A stretch of 64,000 bases of DNA from Halorientalis litorea (GCF_023028225.1 NZ_CP095482.1:1550001-1614000), one strand, 5' to 3'; positions 46,043 to 55,226 are shown, counted from the stretch's first letter. The notes: a model not told the origin generated them from the letters alone. A program made the numbers and translations.

Positions 46043-47467
46043 TCAGCGATTCAGCGTGTGGATGGCTTCCCCTCGCGCGTTCGCGGCGGCCTCTTTCACG
46101 GCTTCCGAGAGCGTCGGATGCGTGTGAACCGTCGCGGCCACGTCCTCCAGCGTCGCGCCCATCTCGACGGCGAGCGTGGCTTCCGCGAGCAGTTCCGAGG
46201 CCTCCGGGGCGACTATCTGGGCACCGAGGACGAACTCGCCGTCGGCGTCGGCGACGACCCGGACGAACCCCTCGCTCTCGGCGAGCGTGAGTGCCCGCCC
46301 GTTGCCTCGCAGTCGCATCTCGCCGACCACGGGGTCGAAGCCGACCTCGGCGGCCTCGGCTTCGGTCAGGCCGACGGTACCGATTTCGGGGTCGGTGAAC
46401 ACCGCCGCGGGCATCGCCTGCTGGTCGAGGGCGGCGGGTTCGCCCGCGATGACCTCCGCGGCCACTTCCCCCTCGACCATCCCCTTGTGTGCGAGCATCG
46501 GTTCGCCCGCCACGTCGCCGACGGCGAAGACGTGGTCGCGGTTCGTCCGCGCCGTCTCGTCCGTCGGCACGAAGCCGTTCTCGCCCGTCTCCACACCGAC
46601 CGCGTCGAGTGCTGCCGTGTCCGTCACCGGTTCCCGACCCACCGCCACGAGTACCCGGTCGGCCGCGTACTCGGCGACGGTGCCGTCCTCGCTCTCGGTC
46701 CTGACCGTGAGGCCGTCGCCGTCGTCGGTCCAGTCCTCGGCGGCCTCCCCGAAGTTGAACTCGACGCCCAACGACTCGGCGCGCCGCCTGACGACCCGGG
46801 TCACGTCCTCCTCGTAGCCCGGCAGTGCCGAGTCCAGTGCCTCCACGACGGTCACCGCACTCCCGGCCTTGGCGAACACCGTCGCCAACTCCATGCCGAT
46901 GTAGCCCGCGCCGACGACGAGCAGTCGGTCCGGCACGTCGTCGAGTGCCAGCGCGTGTCGCGAGGAGAGGACGTTCTCACCGTCGAAGGCGAACCCCGGG
47001 AGTTCGACCGGACGGCTCCCCGTGGCGAGGACGGCGTGTTCGAACTCGATGGACTCGGACCCCTGCCCCTCGCCGCCGTGGGCGACACGGGCGGTGTACT
47101 CGCCCGTGAACTCCGCCGTCCCCTCGATTAGATTGACGCCGTTGCCCTTGCAGAGTTTCTCGACGCCCGAGGTGAGGTGGTCGACCACCTCCGCCTTCCA
47201 GTCGACCATCTCGGCCATGTCGACGGTCGGGTCCGCGTGGACGCCCATCTCCGCACCCTCGCGGGCGCGGTGTGCGAGGTCCGTCGCGGAGATGAGTGCC
47301 TTCGAGGGAATGCACCCGTGGTTGAGGCAGGTCCCGCCGTAGGCGTCTCTCTCGACGAGCGTCACGTCGAGGTCTAGCTGTGCCGCGCGGATGGCCGCGA
47401 CGTACCCGCCGGGTCCGGCCCCGATGACGAGTACGTCCGTGCCAGTCGTAACGTCGCCGACGACCAT
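46043..47467 (-). CDS. lpdA: Dihydrolipoyl dehydrogenase (E3)
   Basis: 474-aa FAD enzyme that reoxidises the lipoyl arm of the 2-oxoacid dehydrogenase complex with NAD+. The redox pair is C47/C52 in GGTCLNHGCIPSK. The FAD motif GAGPGGY and NAD motif GAGYIGMELA are present, and the His-Glu pair is in HTHPTLSE. It lies 2.4 kb from pdhC, separated by a DUF1508 gene, a glycosyltransferase-like gene and a membrane protein, unlike the usual adjacent order. Confidence 0.95.
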   Translation of the reverse strand: MVVGDVTTGTDVLVIGAGPGGYVAAIRAAQLDLDVTLVERDAYGGTCLNHGCIPSKALISATDLAHRAREGAEMGVHADPTVDMAEMVDWKAEVVDHLTSGVEKLCKGNGVNLIEGTAEFTGEYTARVAHGGEGQGSESIEFEHAVLATGSRPVELPGFAFDGENVLSSRHALALDDVPDRLLVVGAGYIGMELATVFAKAGSAVTVVEALDSALPGYEEDVTRVVRRRAESLGVEFNFGEAAEDWTDDGDGLTVRTESEDGTVAEYAADRVLVAVGREPVTDTAALDAVGVETGENGFVPTDETARTNRDHVFAVGDVAGEPMLAHKGMVEGEVAAEVIAGEPAALDQQAMPAAVFTDPEIGTVGLTEAEAAEVGFDPVVGEMRLRGNGRALTLAESEGFVRVVADADGEFVLGAQIVAPEASELLAEATLAVEMGATLEDVAATVHTHPTLSEAVKEAAANARGEAIHTLNR

Positions 47468-47547
47468 ACGCGCCCGAACGTGGCCCCGGGTGTTGAGTCC
47501 ACGGGTCGGCCCCCCGATTTATCCAACCGTCCGTTCATTGTCTGTCC

Positions 47548-47739
47548 ATGTCTGACTCACAGGCTACCTTCGAGGTGTACCGCGACGAGGCCGACGAGTG
47601 GCGCTGGCGACTCGTCCACGACAACGGTAACATCATCGCCGACAGCGGCGAGGGCTACAGCACCCGGCAGAACGCCGAGAAGGGACTCCGAAGCGTCAAA
47701 GAGAACGCGCCCGGCGCGGACGTTCACGTCGTGGAGTAA
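47548..47739 (+). CDS. DUF1508 (YegP-like) small protein
   Basis: 63 aa. The pattern FEVYRDEADEWRWRLVHDNG, then IIADSGEGYSTRQNAEKGL, is the DUF1508 fold seen in the Haloferax protein HVO_2922. It is a compact beta-alpha domain, often a dimer of repeats; here a single unit. Function is unknown. It stands alone on the plus strand between lpdA and the glycosyltransferase-like gene, and ends in TAATG. Confidence 0.85.
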   Translation: MSDSQATFEVYRDEADEWRWRLVHDNGNIIADSGEGYSTRQNAEKGLRSVKENAPGADVHVVE

Positions 47740-47973
47740 TGACCGACAAGAGTGATGGCCTGTTGATGAATGGGGGCGCGGTGGCGGTCGATAGGGTGCG
47801 TCTGAGGCTCTCCAACTGACTGCCGTCGACGACTCCCTTGCAAACGCAAAGCCACGGCCAAAACCAGCCCGGCATCCAGACTTCGTGGGGCGCGATTACG
47901 TTCGTGACAAAGAACCACCGAGGCACGACGACTGACAGCAATTTAATATACGTCTCGGAATATATCTGCCACA
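47740..47973. other. Intergenic region before the glycosyltransferase-like gene
   Basis: Mostly non-coding in appearance. A 26-codon frame (47739-47819) begins at the TAATG junction with the DUF1508 stop but has mixed third positions. A long minus-strand frame lacks bias. The right end holds the promoter at 47942-47950. Confidence 0.4.
47942..47950 (+). promoter_or_regulatory. TATA box for the glycosyltransferase-like gene
   Basis: TTTAATATA, 24-32 nt above GTG 47974. It fixes the GTG as a leaderless start. Confidence 0.65.
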
Positions 47974-49263
47974 GTGCCAACTCTCCGCGATACCCTCCGC
48001 GTGGGGGAGCGACAGCGACCGAGCGGACTGGCGGTGACGCTCGTGATTTCCCTGCTTCTGGTACTTGAGCGGGTCTGGCCGCGCCTGTACGGCCACGCAC
48101 TTACGACTGACCCGGCAGTCTACATGGCTGGCGGAATGCAATTCGCTCATGGCCAACTCCCGTACGTCCATCTCTGGGATATCAAGCCGCCTGCCATCCA
48201 CGAGACGGTTGGACTGGCGGCACTCGTGACTGGACGCAACCCGGAACTCACCTACATCGTCGTCCTCGCACTGACGGTCACGACGGTCATCGCGATGGTG
48301 GGTACTACCTTCCGTCTGGTCGAGGACCTGACCGGCGACGCGGCCGCCGCCAGCGTGGGCGCGCTCTCACTGCTGGTCTACCCGGAGACAATCCAAATGC
48401 TGACCGGCGGGCCGCGAGTCAAGTACTTCGCTGCGGCGTTCACACTGGCGGCGGTCTACTGCTACCGCCTCGACCGACCAGTCGCGACGGGCGTGACGGC
48501 GGGCCTCGCGGCGGCGTACTGGCAACCTGCCGTACTCGTCGTTGTCGGCGTCGCCGTCGGTGTGGTCGTCGAGGACCGCGAGTCACCGCGACTGTCGCGT
48601 CGCCGGGTTGGTATCCTCGGCGGCCTGCTCGCGACGGCGGCAGTCGTCGTCGCGCCGTGGGTCCTGACTGGTAAGTTGACGCCATTAGTTGGACAGACAG
48701 TCCTCGCACCGGTGCTGTTCTCCTCGGGTGCGGGTCCGGCGACGGCGGCCCCGAACATCGCGGCCCGGTTGGGCTGGTTCGGTGTCGGTGCCGTTGGCTT
48801 CGGTGTGGTCGGGATAGCGGTCACACTCCGACGCGTCGGCCGTCGCGACGAACGGGGCGTGTGGCTGATTGCGTTCGTCGGAGCATCAGCCCTCGGACTC
48901 ACGACGGTGCAACACGGCGGCTCGGACCTCATCTGGACCGTCGCGATGCTCGCCCCGTGCGTCGGCTTGGCCGTCGCCCAATTCCCTCGTCGTCTCCCGA
49001 TTGGTCCGACAGTTATTCCAGTCACGCTCCTGCTCGTCGGACTCGTAATCGTCGGCGCGCTCGTTGGGGGTGTGGTCGGTGGCGACCGCTATACCGACGC
49101 GTCGCTTGCAGACACGTACTGGGACGGTAAGTCGACGGCCGCGGACTGTCACTGGCGGATGTCCGGTCACGAACGGGCGTACATCGAGCGAACAGGCGTC
49201 ACGGACCGTGACACCTGTTGGGGGACGCGGGTTGACGAAGGACTCGACGCGATACTTGGATGA
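47974..49263 (+). CDS. GT-C membrane glycosyltransferase-like protein
   Basis: 429 aa with about ten hydrophobic segments. The first extracytoplasmic loop TTDPAVYMAGGMQFAHGQLPYVHLWDIKPPA has the Asp and the WDxKPP motif of PMT/ArnT-like GT-C enzymes, which use lipid-linked sugars. Haloarchaeal relatives are annotated as dolichyl-phosphate-mannose mannosyltransferases that finish the S-layer N-glycan. The C-terminus is a soluble extracytoplasmic tail with two cysteines (TAADCHWRMSG, RDTCWG). GTG 47974 is set by the TATA box. No other glycosylation gene is next to it. Confidence 0.8.
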   Translation: MPTLRDTLRVGERQRPSGLAVTLVISLLLVLERVWPRLYGHALTTDPAVYMAGGMQFAHGQLPYVHLWDIKPPAIHETVGLAALVTGRNPELTYIVVLALTVTTVIAMVGTTFRLVEDLTGDAAAASVGALSLLVYPETIQMLTGGPRVKYFAAAFTLAAVYCYRLDRPVATGVTAGLAAAYWQPAVLVVVGVAVGVVVEDRESPRLSRRRVGILGGLLATAAVVVAPWVLTGKLTPLVGQTVLAPVLFSSGAGPATAAPNIAARLGWFGVGAVGFGVVGIAVTLRRVGRRDERGVWLIAFVGASALGLTTVQHGGSDLIWTVAMLAPCVGLAVAQFPRRLPIGPTVIPVTLLLVGLVIVGALVGGVVGGDRYTDASLADTYWDGKSTAADCHWRMSGHERAYIERTGVTDRDTCWGTRVDEGLDAILG

Positions 49264-49331
49264 CCACAGCGGCTTGACTCCGGCTGGTCGCCGTCGATGA
49301 GTCTTTCCAAAACGCAAAGCGGCAGTTGTAA

Positions 49332-49802
49332 CTAGCCGTCGGCCGCCGCGTCACGCGTCTCCGGGTCGGGACCGTCCCGGCCCGAGGTCCCTCGGACCCG
49401 CCCGAGACCGGTCGGGAGCGCGTACAGGAGGACGACGGCGACGGCCGCCCCCGACAGCGGGAACAGGAGCAGGGCACGGACGAGTCGGCCGATACCGCGG
49501 CCGAACGGCGAGAGGACACCGACGACCAGCGCGGCCAGAAACCACGCGCCGGCCGCCACGAGGACGGCCACGTTCTCGCGGAGATGTCCTTCGATGTCGA
49601 CCGGCGTGTGCGGTGGGTCACGCACCAACGCTTCCGTCCGACTCCCGACGTAGAGCAGTGCCATCACGACACCAGCCAGTCGGAAGCCGAACGCGACGGT
49701 TTCGGCGTTCGCCACCACGGCGAGCGCGTTCCAGAACAGGAGGACGGCGGCCACGGGGACGCTCTCGCGGAACAGTCGCTCGGGTTCGATAGCGGGGAAC
49801 AT
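49332..49802 (-). CDS. Membrane protein, unknown
   Basis: 156 aa with four hydrophobic segments (about 15-35, 40-58, 83-103 and 115-135) and an acidic tail. The start ATG 49802 (MFPAIEPERLF) is chosen rather than ATG 49820, because the AAAAACT box at 49831-49837 lies 31 nt from the first and only 13 from the second. Convergent with the glycosyltransferase-like gene. Unrecognised. Confidence 0.65.
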   Translation of the reverse strand: MFPAIEPERLFRESVPVAAVLLFWNALAVVANAETVAFGFRLAGVVMALLYVGSRTEALVRDPPHTPVDIEGHLRENVAVLVAAGAWFLAALVVGVLSPFGRGIGRLVRALLLFPLSGAAVAVVLLYALPTGLGRVRGTSGRDGPDPETRDAAADG

Positions 49803-49844
49803 ACGGTGGGCCAGACTCATCGGCCCGTGGAAAAACTACTGCCA

Positions 49845-51353
49845 TCACTCCAACAGGAGCAGTTCCGGGTCCCGAAGGTAGTCCATCACGGTGTTCGTGA
49901 ACCGTGCGGCCTCCGCGCCGTCGACGACGCGGTGGTCGATAGACAGCGAGAGTGGCAGGACGTGGCGCGGGGCGACGGACGATTCGCCGTCATCCTCGAT
50001 TACCCACGGCCGCTCCCGCACCGCACCGAGGCCCAGAATCGCCGTCTCCGGGTAGTTGATGACCGGCGTGGCGTACTCCCCGCCGATGGCCCCGAAGTTC
50101 GTGACGGTGAACGTCCCGCCCTGCATCTCCTCGCGGGCGATGGAGCGGTCGCGGGCTTTCTCGACCAACGTCCGCGTCTCCGCCGCGATGTCGAGAATCG
50201 ACTTCTCGTCGACGTGTTCCACCACGGGGACCATCAGCCCCGCGTCCGTCGCGGTGGCGATGCCGACGTTGTAGTCGCCGTGGACGACGATTTCCCCGGC
50301 GTCCTCGTCCAGTCGCGAGTTGAGAATCGGGTACTCACGCAGGCCGGCGACGACGGCCTTCAGGACGAACGGGAGGTACGTCAGGTCCACGCCCCGGTCG
50401 GCCGCCCGCGACTGCGAGCGGTCGCGCATCTCGACCAATTCCGTCACGTCCTCCCTGTCGTGGTGAGTGACGTGGGGTGCGGTGAACTTCGACTGCTCCA
50501 TCTGCTCGCCGATGGTCCGGCGGACGCCACGGTAGGGGACGCGCTCGGCGACGCCCGGTGTGGTCGCCTCCTCGTCGGTGTCACCGGCCGAGACGCGCTC
50601 GGCGTCCGCCGGGTCCGCGTCTGCCGCGCCCGCCGCCGACGCCGCGGCGGCGTCGGCGGCCTGTGCCGCCTGCTGTGTCTCGGCGTACTCCCGGACGGCC
50701 TCGGCGGTGACGAACGCCTCGCCGTCGCGCCGTTCGGTCGCCGGGACCGAACCGAGGTCAACGTCGAGTTCGCGGGCCACGCCGCGGGTCGACGGCACCG
50801 CGAGCGTCCGCTCACGGGTCGACGCCGTCCCGTCGTCTACCGCCGCCGACGCGTCGGGGTCGGCTGTCTCGCCCGTACCCTCTCCCGTGTCGGCCGCCTC
50901 GCCGTCGGCGGCGGCACGCACGTCTCCTTCGGTCACGCGGCCGCTCGGTCCCGACCCCTCGACCGCACTGATGTCGACGCCGAGCTCGCGGGCTAGTCGG
51001 CGCGCGCTCGGCGCGGCGAACACGCGCCCGTCCGCCGGGGTGTCGCCGTTTCCGGTGGCACCGCTCGCTCCCGCCGGTTCCGTGTCGCCCGTGGTCGCCG
51101 CTTCGTCCGTCTCCTCGCCCGCCTCGTCGAACACGATGATGACCTCGCCGACCGGAACCACCTCGCCGGCCGCCGCCCGCAGTTCCGCGACGGTGCCGTC
51201 GACGGGGGACGGGACTTCGACGACGGCCTTGTCCGTCTCGACTTCCACGACCGGTTGGTCCTCGGTCACGCTGTCGCCGGGGGCGACCAGCCACTGGATG
51301 ATTTCGCCCTCGGCGACGCCCTCGCCCACATCGGGGAGTTCGAACGCGAGCAT
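49845..51353 (-). CDS. pdhC: 2-oxoacid dehydrogenase E2 (dihydrolipoamide acyltransferase)
   Basis: 502 aa. The N-terminal lipoyl domain has K42 in VETDKAVVEV as the lipoylation site. Ala/Pro-poor acidic linkers join two segments that both look like peripheral-subunit-binding domains: APSARRLARELGVDISAVEG (about 130-165) and VPSTRGVARELDVDLGSV (about 195-235). The catalytic domain follows, with LSLSIDHRVVDGAEAARF (His and Asp of HxxxDG). It starts one base after the pdhB stop, so they are coupled. The acyl substrate may be pyruvate or a branched-chain 2-oxoacid; haloarchaeal complexes have been hard to assign. Confidence 0.93.
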   Translation of the reverse strand: MLAFELPDVGEGVAEGEIIQWLVAPGDSVTEDQPVVEVETDKAVVEVPSPVDGTVAELRAAAGEVVPVGEVIIVFDEAGEETDEAATTGDTEPAGASGATGNGDTPADGRVFAAPSARRLARELGVDISAVEGSGPSGRVTEGDVRAAADGEAADTGEGTGETADPDASAAVDDGTASTRERTLAVPSTRGVARELDVDLGSVPATERRDGEAFVTAEAVREYAETQQAAQAADAAAASAAGAADADPADAERVSAGDTDEEATTPGVAERVPYRGVRRTIGEQMEQSKFTAPHVTHHDREDVTELVEMRDRSQSRAADRGVDLTYLPFVLKAVVAGLREYPILNSRLDEDAGEIVVHGDYNVGIATATDAGLMVPVVEHVDEKSILDIAAETRTLVEKARDRSIAREEMQGGTFTVTNFGAIGGEYATPVINYPETAILGLGAVRERPWVIEDDGESSVAPRHVLPLSLSIDHRVVDGAEAARFTNTVMDYLRDPELLLLE

Positions 51354-51354
51354 A

Positions 51355-52353
51355 TCAGAACTCGACCGTCTCGCGGATGCCGTCGGCCACGCGCTCGGCT
51401 TCGGGCAGGTAGTAGTCTTCGAGGGCGTACAGCGGGTACGGCGTGTCGAACCCGGTTACCCGGCCGATGGGGGCCTCCTGATACAGCAGGGCCTCCTCCT
51501 GAATCGTGGCGGTAATCTCGCCCGCCAAGCCGCCGGTCTTGGGGGCCTCGTGGACCACGACAGCCCGCCCCGTCTTCCGGAAGGAGTCGAGGATGGCGTC
51601 CTCGTCCAGCGGCGAGAGGGTCCGCAGGTCCACGACTTCACAGTCGATGCCCTCTTCGGCGAGAGTCTCGGCGGCCTCCATCGTCGGGCGGGTCATCGCG
51701 CCCCAGGTGAACACCGACACGTCCGTCCCCTCGCGGCGGACGGCCGCCTCGCCCAGCGGGACAGTGTAGTTCTCGTCCGGAACCGGTTCCCGGAACGCTC
51801 TGTAGATGAGTTTCGGTTCGAGGAAGACGACCGGGTCGGGGTCGCGGATGGCCGACGCGAGCAACCCCTTCGTGTCGTGTGGCGTCGAGGGGATGACGAC
51901 TTTCAGTCCCGGCTCGTGGACGAAAAATGCCTCCTTGGACTCGGAGTGGTGTTCCGGTGCGCGGATGCCGCCGCCGTAGGGTGCCCGCACGACGAGCGGG
52001 CAGGTGAACCGCCCCCTGCTTCGGGTGCGCAGGCGGGCGGCGTGGCTGATTATCTGGTCGAACGCCGGGTAGATGAACCCCATGAACTGTATCTCGGGGA
52101 CGGGACGCAGGCCGTAGGCGGCCATGCCGATGGCAGTCCCGACGATGCCCGACTCCGCGAGCGGGGTGTCGACGACCCGCTTCTCGCCGAACTCCTCGAC
52201 GAGGCCCTGCGTGGCGCGGAACACGCCGCCGTTCGCGCCCACGTCCTCGCCCATCACGAGTACGTCTTCGTCCCGTTGCATCTCGCCGTACAGGCCGTCC
52301 CGGACCGCCTGCACGAGCGTCAACTCCTGTGTGTCCGCCGCCGTTTCGCTCAT
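51355..52353 (-). CDS. pdhB: 2-oxoacid dehydrogenase E1 beta subunit
   Basis: 332 aa. The E1-beta signature is present: VMGEDVGANGGVFRATQGL, the TPLAESGIVGTAIGMAAYG block and the C-terminal Rossmann-like domain with ALRT...SPLDEDAI. It binds thiamine diphosphate together with E1 alpha. GGAGGTGA sits 3-10 nt before ATG 52353, and a 17-codon ORF overlaps the start as ATGA. The alpha gene lies 1.7 kb upstream rather than next to it. Confidence 0.95.
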   Translation of the reverse strand: MSETAADTQELTLVQAVRDGLYGEMQRDEDVLVMGEDVGANGGVFRATQGLVEEFGEKRVVDTPLAESGIVGTAIGMAAYGLRPVPEIQFMGFIYPAFDQIISHAARLRTRSRGRFTCPLVVRAPYGGGIRAPEHHSESKEAFFVHEPGLKVVIPSTPHDTKGLLASAIRDPDPVVFLEPKLIYRAFREPVPDENYTVPLGEAAVRREGTDVSVFTWGAMTRPTMEAAETLAEEGIDCEVVDLRTLSPLDEDAILDSFRKTGRAVVVHEAPKTGGLAGEITATIQEEALLYQEAPIGRVTGFDTPYPLYALEDYYLPEAERVADGIRETVEF

Positions 52354-52403
52354 GCCTCACCTCCGTGCTGTCCCGTACTGCCGGTGGCCAACCCGCTGTC
52401 CAT
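52350..52403 (-). CDS. 17-codon leader ORF coupled to pdhB
   Basis: ATG 52403 begins MDSGLATGSTGQHGGEA, and its TGA overlaps the pdhB ATG (ATGA). A CCTTTTTGCC box centred near 52431 is about 27 nt upstream, the same TTTTT-type box used by hemB, lipA and pheA. The pdhB Shine-Dalgarno GGAGGTGA is inside the ORF. Alternatively it is a remnant of a pdhA tail left when another gene was inserted, although the visible pdhA has a normal end. Confidence 0.5.
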   Translation of the reverse strand: MDSGLATGSTGQHGGEA

Positions 52404-52453
52404 GCTAGCTAGTCTGTGGCACTAGGGCAAAAAGGGGTGGGGCGGCGGGGCCG

Positions 52454-53926
52454 TCACCCGCCGGTCACGCTGATGTTGTTGCGCGTGACGTGGAGGTAGG
52501 TCAGGTCGGGGTCGGACCCGATGCCGACGTTCGGGTCGATACTGGGGTCGTACTGGACGTTGGTGACGCTCGGGTTGCCGCCACCGTTGACGTTCGCCGT
52601 CCGTGCGACGACCGCGCCGACGAAGTTGCTCGCCGACCCACCACCGTCGATGTCGAACTCGGACCCCGGCGCGTAGATGAGTCCGTGAAACTCTGGGTTC
52701 CCGCTTCCCGACGCGAAGTCAGCACTCGAGTGAACGAACACGAGAAGTCGGTCGGGGTTCGTCGAGTCGGTGTTCACGTTCGGGCCGCCGTCGAGTTCGA
52801 CGGTCCCGTTCACGTAGAACTCGGTCCGGTTCGGCCCTTGGATGTCGAAGTGCTGTGTCCCGGGTGGACCGCCGCCGCCCTGCCAGTCGACGTCGCCGTC
52901 GACGACGATGGTCGTGTTCCCGTCCGACGTGTCGACTGTCGTCCCGTCGGGGATCGTAACGTCGCTGTCCGCGTAGTACGTCCCCTCGTCGAGGTTCGGG
53001 AGGTTCGCGGCGAGGTCCAGACAGCCGCTGGGTTCACAGTCGTCTATCTCCCGTTCCACTGCCGAGTCGGCGGACGGATAGTTCACGCCGCGCTGGACGG
53101 GACAGGAGTAGACGTTGCTCGACGGGCCACAGTAGTAGGGACTGCCGCTGACCGTGATAGCACCCGAGCCACCCGCCGTGGTTGCGACGGAATAGTCGAA
53201 GATGCCGTCGGCAGGTGCGGTGAGGTTGACCGCCGCGAGGTCCTCGGACCGGTCGTGTTCGACTGCTCCGGTGGTCCGCGTTTGGAAGTACCGTGCCCAC
53301 CCTTCGTGGTATCTGCTCCGGACCTCGACGCGGATGGTCGCCCCCGAAACCGGGTTCGAGAGCGTCTCGTTGGGGAACAACTGTTCGGTGCCGTTGTTCT
53401 CGATGGTGAGCGACGACCCGCTCCCGGCGTACTGGTTCTCCACGGTGACGACGGGGAACGTGAGTGTCTGTGCTTGGTAGTGGAACTCTGGCGGCGAGAC
53501 CATCGTCGTGTTGCCGTCTGCGTGTCGCCAGACGCCACCCCCTTGGTACACGATGTCGGTGTCGCCCACCTCGCTTCGAACCTCGCCGAGCGTCGTGTTC
53601 GCTATCACCGTCCGGTTCGTGCCGTCGACGCTGACTATCGTGAGTCGTCCGGTCGTCGGTTCGACGTAGCGCGTGCCGCTTCCGCTCCCGAAGTTCACCT
53701 GTCGGACCGACGACGACCCCAAGGCGACGAGACTGGCGTCGCTGTCGAAACTCGCCATCGTGTTCACCGTTTGCTTGGTTTCGTACTGCTCCCCGATGTC
53801 ACCCAACTGACTCCCACCGAGGATTGCCATTATCGCCATCCCGCTGATGATGACGCCCGTGACGAGGACGAAACCGATGACGGTCGATACCCCACGCTCG
53901 TTCCACGATTTGGTACGCTTTCCCAT
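52454..53926 (-). CDS. Pilin-like secreted protein (DUF7289-type) inside the pdh cluster
   Basis: 490 aa. The N-terminal NERGVSTVIGFVLVTGVIIS has the charge-then-hydrophobic H-domain of archaeal type IV pilin-like proteins. It is followed by a large, Ser/Thr/Gly/Asn-rich extracytoplasmic region with many N-x-S/T sequons (for example NRTV, NTTL, NGTE) and a few Cys pairs. Function is probably a surface structure or adhesin; the DUF7289 name is from memory. The start is ATG 53926, with GTG 53929 also possible. It sits between pdhA and pdhB, where neighbouring haloarchaea normally have nothing. Confidence 0.82.
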   Translation of the reverse strand: MGKRTKSWNERGVSTVIGFVLVTGVIISGMAIMAILGGSQLGDIGEQYETKQTVNTMASFDSDASLVALGSSSVRQVNFGSGSGTRYVEPTTGRLTIVSVDGTNRTVIANTTLGEVRSEVGDTDIVYQGGGVWRHADGNTTMVSPPEFHYQAQTLTFPVVTVENQYAGSGSSLTIENNGTEQLFPNETLSNPVSGATIRVEVRSRYHEGWARYFQTRTTGAVEHDRSEDLAAVNLTAPADGIFDYSVATTAGGSGAITVSGSPYYCGPSSNVYSCPVQRGVNYPSADSAVEREIDDCEPSGCLDLAANLPNLDEGTYYADSDVTIPDGTTVDTSDGNTTIVVDGDVDWQGGGGPPGTQHFDIQGPNRTEFYVNGTVELDGGPNVNTDSTNPDRLLVFVHSSADFASGSGNPEFHGLIYAPGSEFDIDGGGSASNFVGAVVARTANVNGGGNPSVTNVQYDPSIDPNVGIGSDPDLTYLHVTRNNISVTGG

Positions 53927-54096
53927 CACAACCCCCCGGACCGGCCTTCGTTCGAGTACAGTATACGGCTATCGCGCGGCCATAAAATATTTACCGTCAA
54001 AATTGACCGGTGGAACATCTTGTGGCCAGTCCTGCCGGACAGTGGACACACAGTCCCGCTCGGGCCGGGACGGCCGCTGTCCCCGGCCGCGGTGAC

Positions 54097-55176
54097 TTAC
54101 TCTGCGTGCAGGGATTCGAGGTACCGTAACTGCCGCTCCAACCGTCTCGGCATCTCGGCGTAGACGCTCTCGAACAGGTCCCCCGGGGACGGCCGCTCGG
54201 TGGCCTCGGCGGCGTCGATGGCCGCGGCCACCCGGTCGCTGTTCTCCTGTTCGATGGCCGCGATACGCTCGTCGTCCAACAGGCCTCGGTCACGGAGGAA
54301 CGTCTCCATGCGCGGGATGGGGTCCTTCTGTTTCCATCGCTTGACCTCCTCGTCGTCCCGGTAGACGGAGGGGTCGTCGGCGGTGGTGTGCGCGCCGAAC
54401 CGGTACTGCACGGCTTCGATGAGCGTCGGCCGCGGTTCCTCGGGGCCGGGGTCTTTGGCCTTCTCGATAGCCGCCTTCGTCACCTGATAGACGGCCAACG
54501 GGTCCATCCCGTCGACCTGGACGCCGTCGAAGCCGTACGCGTTGGCCTTCTGTGCCAGCGTCTCGCTCGCCGTCTGTCGCTCCCGGGGGACCGAGATGGC
54601 CCACTGGTTGTTGTTACAGAAGAAGACGGCGGGTACGTCGAACACGCCCGCGAAGTTCAGCCCCTCGTGGAAGTCGCCCTCGCTCGTCGCGCCGTCGCCG
54701 AGGTAACAGAGGACTGCCCGGTCCTCGCCGCGGTAGGTCATCGCCCACGCCGCACCCGTCGCGTGGGGGATTTGAGTGGCGATGGGGACGGCGACGGTGA
54801 ACACGTTCGCGTCCGCGGGCACGTCCCCGCCCGCGTGTCCCATCCAGTACAGCAACACCACGTCGAGCGGGACGCCCCGGACGGCCAGTGCCGCGTGTTC
54901 GCGGTAACTCGGGAACAGCCAGTCCCCGTCGGCCAGCGCGTGAGCACTCCCGACCTGTGCGGCCTCCTGTCCGGCCATCGGCGGGTACGTCCCCATCCGC
55001 CCCTGCCGCTGGAGGGAGACGGCCCGCTGGTCGAAGTGCCGCGCGAGCGTCAACTCCCGATACATCTCGACCAACGCCTCGTCCGAGAGGTCCGGCACTT
55101 CCGCGTCCGCCCGGACCTGCCCGTCCTCGTCCAGTACCTGCACCCGGTCGCCGGGGTCACGCTGTAAGGTACTCAT
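54097..55176 (-). CDS. pdhA: 2-oxoacid dehydrogenase E1 alpha subunit
   Basis: 359 aa. The thiamine-diphosphate motif [18 protein letters not shown] ending FFCNNNQW is complete, as are the [10 protein letters not shown] and phosphorylation-loop-like [18 protein letters not shown] 55176 overlaps the stop of a 7-codon ORF (ATGA), with CGGAGG at -12 to -8. The promoter box CATATTATC (55218-55226) lies 46 nt above this ATG but 26 nt above the tiny ORF. Confidence 0.95.
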   Translation of the reverse strand: MSTLQRDPGDRVQVLDEDGQVRADAEVPDLSDEALVEMYRELTLARHFDQRAVSLQRQGRMGTYPPMAGQEAAQVGSAHALADGDWLFPSYREHAALAVRGVPLDVVLLYWMGHAGGDVPADANVFTVAVPIATQIPHATGAAWAMTYRGEDRAVLCYLGDGATSEGDFHEGLNFAGVFDVPAVFFCNNNQWAISVPRERQTASETLAQKANAYGFDGVQVDGMDPLAVYQVTKAAIEKAKDPGPEEPRPTLIEAVQYRFGAHTTADDPSVYRDDEEVKRWKQKDPIPRMETFLRDRGLLDDERIAAIEQENSDRVAAAIDAAEATERPSPGDLFESVYAEMPRRLERQLRYLESLHAE

Positions 55177-55196
55177 CGAGGCCTCCGTACTGTCAT
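55173..55196 (-). CDS. 7-codon leader ORF coupled to pdhA
   Basis: ATG 55196 encodes MTVRRPR then TGA, which overlaps the pdhA ATG as ATGA. The promoter box is centred 26 nt above this ATG. The Shine-Dalgarno of pdhA (CGGAGG) forms its fourth and fifth codons. Too short to judge as a peptide; its meaning comes from the shared layout with amt and pdhB. Confidence 0.45.
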   Translation of the reverse strand: MTVRRPR

Positions 55197-55217
55197 GTGG
55201 TAACTATTGCCACGTCC

Positions 55218-55226
55218 GATAATATG
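55218..55226 (-). promoter_or_regulatory. TATA box of pdhA
   Basis: CATATTATC on the minus strand, flanked by the inverted pair TGCCA (55208-55212) and TGGCA (55231-55235), which could be part of an operator overlapping the box. Confidence 0.5.

Noticed and set aside
47739-47819. 26-codon ORF at the TAATG junction after the DUF1508 gene
   Set aside because: Start overlap is suggestive, but there is no gene immediately after it and no coding bias; kept only as a note in the intergenic entry.
47696-48100. 134-codon minus-strand frame around the glycosyltransferase-like promoter
   Set aside because: Spans the DUF1508 stop, an intergenic region and a TATA box; no homology recognised.
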